Part shown: one piece after another, positions 1 to 9,092 of the stretch
Layout of the letters: the number at the start of each line of letters is the position of its first letter
Position numbering within the stretch: the first letter of the stretch is position 1
From: UBA11889 sp002313255
Lineage (GTDB): Bacteria > Pseudomonadota > Gammaproteobacteria > Pseudomonadales > Azotimanducaceae
Length of the DNA stretch: 64,000 bases
Assembly: GCA_913045265.1 (NCBI GenBank)
Contig: CAJWQX010000004.1
Location: 1-64,000 of the forward strand
Direction of reading: 5' to 3'
Translations under genes and position numbers: made by a program
The notes under the pieces: model-generated
The model's input: only the letters and a program-made list of their open reading frames with translations
The model's database searches: none
Told to the model about the DNA's origin: nothing

Positions 1-381
1 CGTGGAGACACGAGCTCGATCGTGCTCGATCTCGAGAACATCCGTCGCACCGGTCACATTGACATTGAACTGGCAGCCACACGTGAGTTCGGAGGTGCAC
101 CACCCATCTTCCGCCCGCCCCAAAATATTCCCGCGTCATCGGTCACGTTAGCATTCAGTGCGATGAAAGACGGTCACATGACCACCTCGTTAGCACAGGA
201 TGATTACGTCGACACCATTTCATTAAGGTCCGTGGTGACTGATGGACCGGACGACGTCCAGTTTGAATTCGATGACCTAGGAGACGGTCACGGCGATTAT
301 TACTACGTGCGCGTGTTACAGGCCAACGATGCGATGGCTTGGTCAAGTCCGATTTGGGTCGGCGGATACCCAAAACGATGA
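1..381 (+). CDS. C-terminal part of a DUF3604/PHP-type protein (5' truncated by window edge)
   Basis: The reading frame is open from base 1 to a TGA at 379-381, so this is the tail of a gene that starts before the window. The end of the protein is rich in beta-strand-like segments and finishes with a YYYVRVLQ...AWSSPIWV pattern. That ending resembles the tails of DUF3604 and CehA-like PHP-domain metallohydrolases. The catalytic domain itself is not in the window, so the assignment rests on this tail and is tentative. The stop codon overlaps the ATG of the next gene (ATGA), so the two are probably translated together. Confidence 0.5.
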   Translation, partial: RGDTSSIVLDLENIRRTGHIDIELAATREFGGAPPIFRPPQNIPASSVTLAFSAMKDGHMTTSLAQDDYVDTISLRSVVTDGPDDVQFEFDDLGDGHGDYYYVRVLQANDAMAWSSPIWVGGYPKR

Positions 382-794
382 GCGCCAGTTTCAACATTCA
401 TGCGCAACTGCTCGCCGACTGTGAGCACCTAGGGAACCTCGACCTCTGTTCGGTATTGTTGATGCGCGATGCTCGTTTCCCTTGGCTGATTTTGGTGCCT
501 CGCATTGACGGCCTGCGCGATCTTCACGACCTGCCGGCAACCTACCGCGAACAAGCGTTTACCGAGGTCGAAATCGTGTCCAAAGCCCTACACACCTACG
601 CCAGTGCCGACAAAATCAACGTCGCCGCTCTCGGAAATATGGTGCCGCAATTGCACATACACGTCATCGGCCGGCGAGAAGATGATGCTGGTTGGCCGGC
701 GCCAGTTTGGAGTGCCGGCCCTGCAATCACGCTCGAGGGAGCAGAGCTCAAGGAACGGACATCGACCCTGAAAACGTTGGTGTTTGCGGAATAA
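378..794 (+). CDS. HIT-domain protein (histidine triad nucleotide hydrolase/transferase family)
   Basis: A 138-residue protein starting at the ATG that overlaps the upstream stop. The family signature QLHIHVIGR places two triad histidines at about residues 93 and 95. The third triad position is not histidine (GR follows), as in the diadenosine-polyphosphate-hydrolase-like branch, and a PAPVW motif follows shortly after. HIT proteins act on nucleotide phosphates or nucleotidyl adducts, but the substrate here cannot be read. The overlap with the preceding PHP-type gene suggests a two-gene operon on the plus strand. It ends 25 bases before the end of a convergent VOC gene. Confidence 0.82.
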   Translation: MSASFNIHAQLLADCEHLGNLDLCSVLLMRDARFPWLILVPRIDGLRDLHDLPATYREQAFTEVEIVSKALHTYASADKINVAALGNMVPQLHIHVIGRREDDAGWPAPVWSAGPAITLEGAELKERTSTLKTLVFAE

Positions 795-819
795 ACACCC
801 GTTTATTCGAGCGCGTAGG

Positions 820-1368
820 TTATGCGGAACCTTGCATACGCAACTCGTGCAACGAATCGCCGTTGCAATAGCGTTCTAGTAGTCGATCGGGATCGAACTC
901 GACCCCGATCGGATTCTCGGCAAAGGCCGATGATCGCATGAACGCGTTCAGTTCTTCGGTTGAATCAAAGTTCTCCACTTGAAACTCGACGCGATTGCCA
1001 TCCGGATCCGCATAGTAGAGGGACGTGGTGAGTCCGTGGTTGACCGGCCACACCGGTTCAATATCCAACGATTTGAGACGAGCATACGTTCCTAATAGCT
1101 CCCCGAGCGTCGCAAGCGTATACGCAACGTGGTCGAGGCCTGGACTTCCGCGCACGGTCTCCGTCTCGACCGGTGTCTTCGCCAACGCTAGTCGATGGTG
1201 TTCGTCATCGTACGTCAGGAACGCCAGGTTACCCGCGTCGTGCACGATCGACATGCCGAGAACTTTTTGGTACCAGTCGAGGGATTTTTCAATATCGCGA
1301 ACCCGCAATACGAAGTGCGCGAACTTCGCAGGCGTAACTGGTGTCTCCATGTTGATTTTACGTTTCAC
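820..1368 (-). CDS. VOC-family (glyoxalase/extradiol dioxygenase fold) metalloprotein
   Basis: A 182-residue protein with the vicinal-oxygen-chelate fold. His18 (AHFVLRV), His80 (GLDHVAY) and Glu128 (NRVEFQ) sit where the family places its metal ligands, in the H/H/E spacing of extradiol-dioxygenase-like members. The chosen start is a GTG preceded by GGGAG with a seven-base gap. An ATG six codons further in has no clear ribosome site. VOC proteins may be lyases, dioxygenases or detoxifying enzymes, and nothing here fixes the substrate. The glutathione-transferase-like gene directly upstream on the same strand hints at a small detoxification or aromatic-breakdown group. Confidence 0.8.
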   Translation of the reverse strand: MKRKINMETPVTPAKFAHFVLRVRDIEKSLDWYQKVLGMSIVHDAGNLAFLTYDDEHHRLALAKTPVETETVRGSPGLDHVAYTLATLGELLGTYARLKSLDIEPVWPVNHGLTTSLYYADPDGNRVEFQVENFDSTEELNAFMRSSAFAENPIGVEFDPDRLLERYCNGDSLHELRMQGSA

Positions 1369-1443
1369 GGCGCTGCTCCCATCGTGTTGTAGGCTCCGGG
1401 CCGCTTTCCACCCGAGCGTGAATTGACCAAATCGCGCACTGGC

Positions 1444-2067
1444 TCACGGTATCGGAATATCACCGGTAGCTACTGGGACATCCCAGCCCGCTACGACCGC
1501 CGGGCGCTTTGCGATCTCGGTATACCACCGATGCAAATTTGGCAATTCGTCCCAGTCAATCCGGTGCCAAGGCCACCGCGCAATCCACGGCCACGTCGCG
1601 ATGTCGGCAATACTGTAGCTCCCTGCAAGATAGCCGACTTCCCCTAAGCGCCGATCGAGCACACTGTACAAACGGCGTGCCTCATCCGCATACCTCGCTT
1701 CCGCATATTCCGACTTACCTGAATTGAAATGCAAAAAGTGATTGGCTTGGCCCAGCATCGGGCCGACGCTGGCCATCTGAAGCATCAACCACTCCATCGT
1801 CACCCATGGATCATCCCCTGCGAGCTGGCCCGTTTTGTCGCTTAAATACAAAAGGATCGCACCCGACTCCATCATAGTACGACCGTTCTCTGAATCGACG
1901 ATAGCGGGAATCTTGTTGTTCGGGCTGATCCGCAAAAAGTCTGGTGCAAATTGCTCGTCACGACCGATATGCACCGGATGCACGTTATACGGCAGCCCGA
2001 GCTCCTCCAAGACAATAGAAATCTTGCGGCCGTTCGGCGTTGCAAAGGTGTAAAGGTCAATACTCAT
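1444..2067 (-). CDS. Glutathione S-transferase family protein (YfcG/YghU-like)
   Basis: A 207-residue protein with an N-terminal thioredoxin-fold domain: it starts MSIDLYTFATPNGRKISI, has the cis-proline motif NKIPAIVD near residue 51, and a glutathione-contact ES pair near 67. An all-helical C-terminal domain ends near SIADIATWPWI. The TPNGRKI start resembles the Nu-class disulfide-bond oxidoreductases YfcG and YghU, which use glutathione in thiol-disulfide chemistry. GGAGG lies upstream of the ATG. It is on the same strand as the VOC gene, with 75 bases between. The class is read from motifs only. Confidence 0.85.
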   Translation of the reverse strand: MSIDLYTFATPNGRKISIVLEELGLPYNVHPVHIGRDEQFAPDFLRISPNNKIPAIVDSENGRTMMESGAILLYLSDKTGQLAGDDPWVTMEWLMLQMASVGPMLGQANHFLHFNSGKSEYAEARYADEARRLYSVLDRRLGEVGYLAGSYSIADIATWPWIARWPWHRIDWDELPNLHRWYTEIAKRPAVVAGWDVPVATGDIPIP

Positions 2068-2096
2068 AGCGACAAATACCTCCTTCCACGACCGCT

Positions 2097-2843
2097 TTAC
2101 TTGGGTTTCCTGAGACGAAACAGAAAGCGATCGGTGTTTCCCCGCAGATCAGGCGCAAAGACACCGCCGGTGTGATCATCCTTCGGATTTCGCAAAAGAT
2201 CTCCCGACGCATCGAGTTGAAATTCTGAACGCGCGATCAGTTCGCGCATAACCGCTTCATCCATCCGATGGAGACGGTTGTTATCGCCGTCGGCACTTCC
2301 TACGTGGTCAATCACGGCAAACACGCCGCCCGGTTTCAACACGCCATACACGTCGGACATGAACTCCAGGGCTGCAGCCTCACCAGCACTGTTGTAAATG
2401 TCATGGAAATTTAGTGCTGTCATCGCAAGGTCCACGGTCGCTGACGGAATACCTAAATCGCTCATATCGCGATCAAGCCGGACCACGTTCGCAAGACGTC
2501 CGTCCTTCAGCCGTTGGGTCAGGGCCTTGTCGTAGAACCCATCCCTGTATTTCAACATCATTGGCGAGTTTTGTGCGTAGACGGTCCCTTGGCTTCCAAC
2601 CGCGTGCGCCAAGACTTCCGTGTAGTAGCCGCTCGATGCCATAACATCCATCACGATGGCACCCTCTTGTACTCCAAGAAAATGGATGACGTCTGTCGGC
2701 TTGCGACCAGCGTCGCGAACGGTGTCTGCGTCCGGCCGGGTCGCATCCCGGATATTGGTGACAACATCCGCCTGCCCGAACACAGCTAAGGCCACCAAAA
2801 CCGACGACGCGATTCTGAGGGTGGACATTCGATTAATTTCCAT
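2097..2843 (-). CDS. Exported class I SAM-dependent methyltransferase-like protein (COG4798 type)
   Basis: A 248-residue protein with a hydrophobic stretch at about residues 8-24 that looks like a signal peptide, followed by a Rossmann methyltransferase domain. The motifs are a DVMASSGYYTE version of motif I near residue 66 and LKPGGVFAVIDH near residue 168. Predicted methyltransferases of the COG4798 group share the odd combination of a secretion signal with a methyltransferase fold. The substrate is unknown, and whether it methylates anything outside the cytoplasm is open. The ATG at 2843 has AGAGGA eight bases upstream. It ends 29 bases before the GST start, so co-transcription is plausible. 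Confidence 0.75.
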   Translation of the reverse strand: MEINRMSTLRIASSVLVALAVFGQADVVTNIRDATRPDADTVRDAGRKPTDVIHFLGVQEGAIVMDVMASSGYYTEVLAHAVGSQGTVYAQNSPMMLKYRDGFYDKALTQRLKDGRLANVVRLDRDMSDLGIPSATVDLAMTALNFHDIYNSAGEAAALEFMSDVYGVLKPGGVFAVIDHVGSADGDNNRLHRMDEAVMRELIARSEFQLDASGDLLRNPKDDHTGGVFAPDLRGNTDRFLFRLRKPK

Positions 2844-2946
2844 AATTGGATTCCTCTAGCGTGAAGCCTAAACCTATCAGACCTACGGCCATCCATGACA
2901 GCATGACTGTTCCGAGGCGGGGGTCGATGATCCTCAATACAGCGTC

Positions 2947-4422
2947 TTAGCGCGGCTGTTCAAGAACCTTAAGATGGCGTGGAACGAGCACGCGTTCAAT
3001 ACCTTCAAACATTAGCTCGGTCGCGATTGCTAGTACTGCTGCGGGTATCGCTCCCTGCAATATGAGCGACGTATCGTTGAGCGCGAGCCCAGTAACAATT
3101 GGATCGCCCAATCCCCCTGCCCCGATAAAGGCAGCGAGCGTCGCAGTACCAATGCTAATCACGGCGGCGGTCCGCACGCCGGCTAATATGGCTGGCATGG
3201 CAAGGGGTACATAGACGTATCGAATCTCATCGTATCGAGTTAATCCCATGGCTTTTCCGACGCGTCGCAATACCGGGTCCACCGTCGCCAGCGCAGTGAC
3301 GCTATTGCGAACGATCGGGAGCAGTGAATATAAAAACAACGCCATCACGGCAGGCAACATCCCTATACCAAAAATCGGGATCATCAGAGCCAACAGTGCA
3401 ATCGACGGGATTGTTTGTAGAAGGCCCGCGACATAAAGCACGGCGTTGGATATCCAGGCCACTTGGAATACGGCCAACGCGAGGACGATCCCGACGACGG
3501 TCGCTGTCAACAACGCGATGGCTGTAAGCCACAGATGCCGCTGTGTGTTACGGATCAAGTCGTCGAACGTGTTCGATCCCCGATCGGCAACATCAAAACC
3601 AATGGACCTGAGGTGGTTCCTTGCCGCAGATGCGAAATCCTCTCCCTCGAAAACAACCGAAGCGTTAAGGGACGCCATCGACGAATCATCCAAAGTACTG
3701 GCTAAATCCTCGATCGCAGCCTGCGCTCGCGGCGACAGATCATCTCGAATTAAGGGGATCGCGAGATAGGTGGGGAAAAAGGCCTTATCGTCCGCCAACA
3801 CTGTCAAATCATACCGTTGCAGTTCGCCGTCGGTTGAATACGCGTCAGTAATGTCGATGGATCCGTCAGCCATCGCCTGGTAGGCAAGACCGTGCTCGAT
3901 GCCTTCGGGAATCCAATCAAACCCATACACGCGCCGCATCCCTGGCCATCCGTCCTCGCGCTCAAGAAATTCGTGAGAAACCACCACCCGCAGGTCACGG
4001 TAATCTGTTAACTGCGATATCCGTTCTAAAGAGAACTCTTCAGCAACCTCTTTGCGCACGGCAATGGCGTACGTGTTGTTGAATCCGAGAGGAGAGAGTA
4101 GCGACAAACCGCGCGGCTCAAGGTGTTCCTTGAGTCCCCTAATCGACGTGCGTTTCCCGAGTTTCAGAATGGTTTGCTCCAGCGTTCCGCTGTATTCGAC
4201 ATAGACGTCAATTTCGCCTGCTAGCAATGCCTCAAAGCAAATCAGTGTGCCACCCAGACCGAAGCGGCGGTCAACCTCCATGCCCGCTTGCTCTAGCCGT
4301 TGGGCAATGATTTCTCCAAGGAGATAGCTTTCAGTGAAGTTCTTACTTGCCACAACAATCGGCTCACCGGCAAACAACGGCAACCAACCGAACAACGCCA
4401 CCGTAACCACCAGTCGTTTCAA
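2947..4422 (-). CDS. Fused substrate-binding protein and permease of a betaine/choline-type ABC importer
   Basis: A single 491-residue protein. Residues 1-19 are a signal peptide. Residues of about 20-280 are an OpuAC/ProX-type binding domain (ASKNFTESYLLGEII, DVYVEYSGTLEQTIL, DAYSTDGELQRYDLTVLADD). Residues of about 295-485 are a ProW-type permease with several membrane segments and the EAA-like loop GLTRYDEIRYVYVPLAMPAILAG. The family imports quaternary amines such as glycine betaine, or related solutes such as ergothioneine. Here the binding domain comes first; in the better-known fusions (OpuF, EgtU) the permease comes first. The start ATG overlaps the stop of the upstream ATPase gene. 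The exact substrate cannot be read. Confidence 0.88.
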   Translation of the reverse strand: MKRLVVTVALFGWLPLFAGEPIVVASKNFTESYLLGEIIAQRLEQAGMEVDRRFGLGGTLICFEALLAGEIDVYVEYSGTLEQTILKLGKRTSIRGLKEHLEPRGLSLLSPLGFNNTYAIAVRKEVAEEFSLERISQLTDYRDLRVVVSHEFLEREDGWPGMRRVYGFDWIPEGIEHGLAYQAMADGSIDITDAYSTDGELQRYDLTVLADDKAFFPTYLAIPLIRDDLSPRAQAAIEDLASTLDDSSMASLNASVVFEGEDFASAARNHLRSIGFDVADRGSNTFDDLIRNTQRHLWLTAIALLTATVVGIVLALAVFQVAWISNAVLYVAGLLQTIPSIALLALMIPIFGIGMLPAVMALFLYSLLPIVRNSVTALATVDPVLRRVGKAMGLTRYDEIRYVYVPLAMPAILAGVRTAAVISIGTATLAAFIGAGGLGDPIVTGLALNDTSLILQGAIPAAVLAIATELMFEGIERVLVPRHLKVLEQPR

Positions 4423-5147
4423 AGTTGCGTCTCGATAAGTCGTCGAATGGACTCCGACGCCGGGGATTCAATCACAGTGGCCGTTTCGCCGTGTTGAAGT
4501 ATCTGGCCACTGCCCATGAACACCAGAAATTGCGCGAGCCGGACGGCTTCACGAAGATCATGCGTGACCAATAATGCACTTACGCTTTCTTGTTGCTGCA
4601 AAACCTCAAAGTGGCCATAAATTTCCTCGCGCGTAATCGGATCAATCGCCGAAAATGGTTCGTCCAAAAGCAGCAGCGGAGGCTCAAGCATCATCGCCCG
4701 ACACAAGCCAACACGCTGTTGTTGGCCACCCGAAAGTTGATACGGATACCGCGTACCGAGAGCCGAATCCAAACCCATCAGCTCGAAAAGCCTTCTGACT
4801 CGTTTTCGGATTTTAGATTCGGGCCAACCCTCAAGGCGGGCCATCAGATCAACGTTCTGTTGCACCGTCATATGCGGAAACAAACCCGCGCCCTGAACGG
4901 CGTAGCCAATCTTTCGTCGGAATGCCGGAAGACCCGTTTCGGGAATCGGTGCGTTTAAGACACTCAAAACGCCTTCATCCACGCTCAGCACACCGTTAAT
5001 CAATTGCAACAAGGTGGTTTTACCGCATCCGCTTTCACCTACGATGGCTGTCGTTTGACGCTGAGGAAGCGTGAGCGAGACGTGTCGAAACACCCATTGA
5101 CCGTCGAACTGCTTGCCCACATCCTCAAGTCGAACGCACTCATCCAT
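4419..5147 (-). CDS. ATP-binding subunit of the betaine/choline-type ABC importer
   Basis: A 242-residue ABC ATPase. It has Walker A GESGCGKT at residues 37-44, the signature LSGGQQQR at 138-145, Walker B LLLLDEP at 158-164, and the H-loop THDLREA near residue 195. It resembles the ProV/OpuCA class but lacks the C-terminal CBS domains that sense ionic strength in many osmolyte importers. Its stop overlaps the start of the fused binding-protein/permease gene (4419-4422), so the two together encode a complete importer: two ATPase copies and two fused subunits. Confidence 0.9.
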   Translation of the reverse strand: MDECVRLEDVGKQFDGQWVFRHVSLTLPQRQTTAIVGESGCGKTTLLQLINGVLSVDEGVLSVLNAPIPETGLPAFRRKIGYAVQGAGLFPHMTVQQNVDLMARLEGWPESKIRKRVRRLFELMGLDSALGTRYPYQLSGGQQQRVGLCRAMMLEPPLLLLDEPFSAIDPITREEIYGHFEVLQQQESVSALLVTHDLREAVRLAQFLVFMGSGQILQHGETATVIESPASESIRRLIETQL

Positions 5148-6588
5148 TGGAGGCGTTCTCGACGTACAAAGCTCGAAGATTTTCCGCGTGGCTGATCAGC
5201 GCCTCTACAACCTTGCTGTCTCGCATGTCCAGACTGCCGTTCTGCTGGCAAATTTGGAGTTCAAGCATGAACGCGTCAAGCCTATTGTCCGCGCCCACAA
5301 GCCGTTGTCGAACAAAATCTAAGTGTGCCCGACGCTCTTTTTCCTCCATTTCGTCAGGCCGGACGCGCGCTTTCAATCGCTGCGATAAGGTGGTCAATCG
5401 CGGATCCGTAAATTCTCCATTTATCCATGCGTTTCCATTTCGCAAAGCATGTTGCAAGCGCTCGCTGGAGCGCCTGTCCGCATCATTAATGAAGCCATCG
5501 TACAGCGCGTATTCGGGATCACTCGGCGGGTCATGCTCATCATCTAGGTACACGGCGCCGACGCGCTCCGCCAGATCGGGACACTTATTCAAGGCATCTT
5601 GAGCCCGCTGTAATCTCGACAAGTCTAGCTGCAAGCGCTCCGCATCGGCCTTTCGAATGACCGAAATCGGTGCGACGAAAGGGCTCTGGTTAAATGCCAC
5701 GGTGACAAGAGGCGGGCGGACGACATCGCGCCCGCGTCGTTCTACCCGGGTAAATACCGCATCCCGGATTTCTTCGACCGAGCTCTCACAGATAAAATCA
5801 ATGTCGCCAGCCAGATCGACGGCGATAACCCGATTATCTATGGTGGGATGGCGAGCAACCGAAACAATGGGCGCAAGACAAAAACGACTGTTTCGATAGA
5901 TACCTGACACGTGCACACAAATCCGTTCGCCCAGAGGCAACAGCAGTTTCCCAATTGTGTTTTTTTGACGCAGCGTCAGGGCATACGCGTAGAGCTCAGG
6001 TTGGCGAGATTTAATGGCCCGAGCTAATGCCAACGTTGCCTCAACGTCGGACAGCGCATCGTGCGCGTTTTCATGCTGGAGTTTATTCGCCCGGGCCATC
6101 TGCTCAAGCGAAAAAACCGGCGTACCGTCCCGCAACGGCCATTCCAAGCCGTCGGGTCGCAACGCCCCTGAAGCGCGCACGAGGTCGATGAGATCCCACC
6201 GAGAATTGCCGGCGCGCCACTCGCGACCATAGGGATCGAGAAGATTTCGATAAAAACCGTAGCGGATGAATTCATCATCAAAACGAATATTGTTGTACCC
6301 CGTTACACAAGTTCCCGCCGCGGAAAAACGGTCATTAATTTCGCTCAACGCTTGCCACTCGCTCGCTCCTTGTTCCGTTCGCGCCGGAGTGATGCCGGTA
6401 ATTAACGTCGCTTCGACGCTTGGCAATATTTCGGGAGCTAATCGCACGTAGGTCACGAAAGGCTCTTCGACGGGCTCAAGGTTTAGGTCGGTACGAAGAC
6501 CCGCAAACTGAACGACCCTATCGTGTTTCGGATCGGTCCCCGTGGTTTCCAAGTCATACCAGTAAAAACTGCCCACCGAGCTTTCCAT
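5140..6588 (-). CDS. sbcB: Exodeoxyribonuclease I
   Basis: A 482-residue protein, the usual size for Exonuclease I, which degrades single-stranded DNA 3' to 5' in recombination and mismatch repair. The DEDDh-type active site is visible: DLETTG at residues 12-17 (Exo I motif), GYNNIRFDDEFIRYGFY near 97-113 (Exo II), and HDALSD at 176-181 (Exo III). The C-terminal domain has the ExoI-specific helical ending. Its last eight bases overlap the start of the ABC ATPase gene. Only 34 bases separate its start from the divergent transporter gene at 6623. Confidence 0.93.
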   Translation of the reverse strand: MESSVGSFYWYDLETTGTDPKHDRVVQFAGLRTDLNLEPVEEPFVTYVRLAPEILPSVEATLITGITPARTEQGASEWQALSEINDRFSAAGTCVTGYNNIRFDDEFIRYGFYRNLLDPYGREWRAGNSRWDLIDLVRASGALRPDGLEWPLRDGTPVFSLEQMARANKLQHENAHDALSDVEATLALARAIKSRQPELYAYALTLRQKNTIGKLLLPLGERICVHVSGIYRNSRFCLAPIVSVARHPTIDNRVIAVDLAGDIDFICESSVEEIRDAVFTRVERRGRDVVRPPLVTVAFNQSPFVAPISVIRKADAERLQLDLSRLQRAQDALNKCPDLAERVGAVYLDDEHDPPSDPEYALYDGFINDADRRSSERLQHALRNGNAWINGEFTDPRLTTLSQRLKARVRPDEMEEKERRAHLDFVRQRLVGADNRLDAFMLELQICQQNGSLDMRDSKVVEALISHAENLRALYVENASNG

Positions 6589-6622
6589 CCGCTATCCGAT
6601 CCGGCAATCTTGGCGGCTACCC

Positions 6623-8002
6623 ATGAATTCTCCCCTCACATCCCATTCGCTCTGGCTGGGTCCGATTCTGGCGTTCGCCGCCGGTTTCTTACTTGTTACG
6701 AGCGGGTTCTCTTGGGATGCAGCAATCACGTTAGGTGTTGCCATCATCTGTGTGGTTTGGTGGATTTTTGGACCCATCCCCATACCTGTCACGTCGCTCA
6801 TCCCCCTGATTGCATTGCCAATGAGCGGCGTGCTCTCCATGGAACAAACCTCGGCCGCCTACGGGCATTACCTGGTTTTGCTATTACTGGGCGGATTCAT
6901 TCTATCCACGGCAATGGAAAAAAGCGGGGCGCATTTACGCGTCGCTCTGACCATGGTACGCGCATTCGGTGGCACCAGCAGCCGTCGTCTCGTATTCGGC
7001 TTCATGGCAGCCTCCGCACTACTTTCGATGTGGATTTCTAATACAGCCACCACGCTCATGCTTCTGCCAGTCGCACTGGCGGTAATCGAAAAAGCGCGCG
7101 ACCCGGCACTGCCCGTTCCGCTGTTGCTCGGCATTGCCTACGCCGCCAGCGTTGGCGGTATCGGCACACCCATTGGAACGCCCCCCAACGTCGCTTTTAT
7201 GGCGATCTATAGCGAGAAAATCGGGGCGGATATTTCCTTTTTGACCTGGATGACATGGGGTGTCCCAGTGGTGCTCGTTTTCCTACCCATCGTCGGTCTT
7301 TGGCTTACCCGGAATCTACGATACAGCGGCGGCGTCGATTTGCCTGAAGTTGGCGACTGGAAAACAGCCGAACGACGAGTCATGTACGTTTTCGCACTCA
7401 CCGCGTTCGCCTGGATCACGCGCAGCGAGCCTTTCGGTGGATGGTCTGCATTATTTTCCTTGAGCGACACAAACGATTCGATGGTCGCTCTGACCGCGGT
7501 CGTCATTATGTTCCTGGTTCCAGACGGCGAGGGTAAGAAATTGCTCGATTGGGACTCGGCAAAAAAAATTGAATGGGGGTTGTTGATCCTATTTGGCGGT
7601 GGTATCGCCATCGCCAAAGCGTTTGGTGAATCGGGGTTGAGCGAGTCCTTGGGTCAAGCGGTATCCGTGTTGTCCAGTTGGCATCCACTCGCAATCCTTA
7701 TCGTGATCTGCCTATCCGTGACGTTCATGACTGAAATGACCAGTAATACAGCCACTACTTTGTTATTGATGCCAATACTTGCGGCAGCCGCCATCGCAGT
7801 TGGAATGGATCCACGATTGTTAATGGTTCCGGCGGCGATGAGCGCCAGCTGCGCTTTTATGCTGCCCGTCGCGACCGCTCCAAATTTGGTCGTATTTTCA
7901 ACCGGTCGCTTCGGCGTCGATCGAATGGTCCGAGAAGGGCTCGCACTCAATCTCCTCGGTACCGTAGTCATTTCTAGTCTTTGCTTTTTCCTCCTCGCTT
8001 AG
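6623..8002 (+). CDS. DASS/SLC13-family sodium:anion symporter
   Basis: A 459-residue, highly hydrophobic protein with the internal duplication of the divalent anion:sodium symporter family. The paired substrate/sodium motifs are SNTATTL near residue 139 and SNTATTLL near residue 373. GGIGTPIGTPPN in the first half and MLPVATAPNLVVFS in the second are the conserved sodium-binding clamshell regions. The family carries dicarboxylates, citrate, sulfate or related anions; the substrate cannot be read here. No strong Shine-Dalgarno is visible. Its final 105 bases lie antisense to the end of the convergent aminopeptidase gene. Confidence 0.9.
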   Translation: MNSPLTSHSLWLGPILAFAAGFLLVTSGFSWDAAITLGVAIICVVWWIFGPIPIPVTSLIPLIALPMSGVLSMEQTSAAYGHYLVLLLLGGFILSTAMEKSGAHLRVALTMVRAFGGTSSRRLVFGFMAASALLSMWISNTATTLMLLPVALAVIEKARDPALPVPLLLGIAYAASVGGIGTPIGTPPNVAFMAIYSEKIGADISFLTWMTWGVPVVLVFLPIVGLWLTRNLRYSGGVDLPEVGDWKTAERRVMYVFALTAFAWITRSEPFGGWSALFSLSDTNDSMVALTAVVIMFLVPDGEGKKLLDWDSAKKIEWGLLILFGGGIAIAKAFGESGLSESLGQAVSVLSSWHPLAILIVICLSVTFMTEMTSNTATTLLLMPILAAAAIAVGMDPRLLMVPAAMSASCAFMLPVATAPNLVVFSTGRFGVDRMVREGLALNLLGTVVISSLCFFLLA

Positions 8003-9040
8003 CCGCAGCATACGTTCGTCACGCTCACCTCGGGGTAATTCGCTCAGCGCGAGCACGTCGGCATGGAAGATTTTCCAGTCTTCTCGTCCAGCAGAGAACA
8101 AAGCCTCGAAAGCAGGCACCCAATACCCATACGTAGCCACCTGAGCAAGACGCGCGTTGTTAAACGGCGCCTCCATGTAGCTATCGAACCGACCCTCACC
8201 AAGTAGTACCCGATGCCGGTGATAGCACCGACCAATCTCCTGCATGGCCCAGCGTTTACGTTCGATCTTTGTCTCTTCGGATGTCTCCCCGGCGTACAAC
8301 CGACGCAGACGCTCGCGCCAAGCTATTAAGTAGTTATCGAGCCGATCTCGTGCCTGGCGACGCAAACGATACGCCTCTACATCGCCACCGCGTTCCTTCA
8401 ACCAACGCTTCACACCTCGTTCGCCCACGAACGATGCGTACGCCTCGTTAAACGCAGAATCCCCTGCTACGTATACAACCACGTGCGCCAATTCATGAAA
8501 AAGTAGTTCAGCCAACCGTTCAACCCGCCAGTCGAGGAACGTCGACAAAAGCGGGTCGTCAAACCAACCCAGTGTCGAATAAGCTGCAATCCCACTGACA
8601 TGTACGTCATAGCCACGGCGCTGTAGCCGATTGGCTTCTCTTGCGGCTCCCTCAATCGTAAAGTATCCCCGATATGCGGCACACCCAATCACCGGATAAC
8701 AACGCGCCAATGGTTCAGTGCTGAGCAAATCAGCCGCAACGACATTCCAAACGACATACCGGCGATTGATTTCCGCGACCCGCATGTACCGACCTTGCGC
8801 TGGCAACGCCAACGCGCCTCCCGCGAAATCTAGAATCGATGCCACTTCGATTAGCGCTTGCCGTCGAACGGCCGTTGTATTGGGAGAAGATATGACGTGG
8901 CTGACGACTTCGCGATTAACCAGTATCTCCACTTGACCGCGGAGCGCTTGGCCATAAAAGGAAACGGTTGAACAACTAGCAACCGATACAAAGCCGATGA
9001 CAACTAGCCATGCTAACCGGCTACGAGTTAGCCGTGTCAA
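7898..9040 (-). CDS. Lipoprotein aminopeptidase of the COG4324 (PF10023) family
   Basis: A 380-residue protein with a lipoprotein signal (hydrophobic residues 9-22, lipobox SVASC, Cys23) and the zinc-protease motif HELAH at residues 182-186, with a further acidic residue in FNEAYASF (Glu199) placed to be the third ligand. This matches the putative aminopeptidase family of COG4324, whose members are predicted membrane-anchored zinc peptidases. True substrates are not known to me. The C-terminus runs through the last 105 bases of the convergent transporter gene, and because the transporter's tail is a conserved membrane helix, both frames appear to be real. Confidence 0.85.
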   Translation of the reverse strand: MTRLTRSRLAWLVVIGFVSVASCSTVSFYGQALRGQVEILVNREVVSHVISSPNTTAVRRQALIEVASILDFAGGALALPAQGRYMRVAEINRRYVVWNVVAADLLSTEPLARCYPVIGCAAYRGYFTIEGAAREANRLQRRGYDVHVSGIAAYSTLGWFDDPLLSTFLDWRVERLAELLFHELAHVVVYVAGDSAFNEAYASFVGERGVKRWLKERGGDVEAYRLRRQARDRLDNYLIAWRERLRRLYAGETSEETKIERKRWAMQEIGRCYHRHRVLLGEGRFDSYMEAPFNNARLAQVATYGYWVPAFEALFSAGREDWKIFHADVLALSELPRGERDERMLRLSEEEKAKTRNDYGTEEIECEPFSDHSIDAEATG

Positions 9041-9092
9041 AACTGACGTACCCGCGCTGTCGCCTGTAGAGGCGCTGTGTTAAACATCATTC

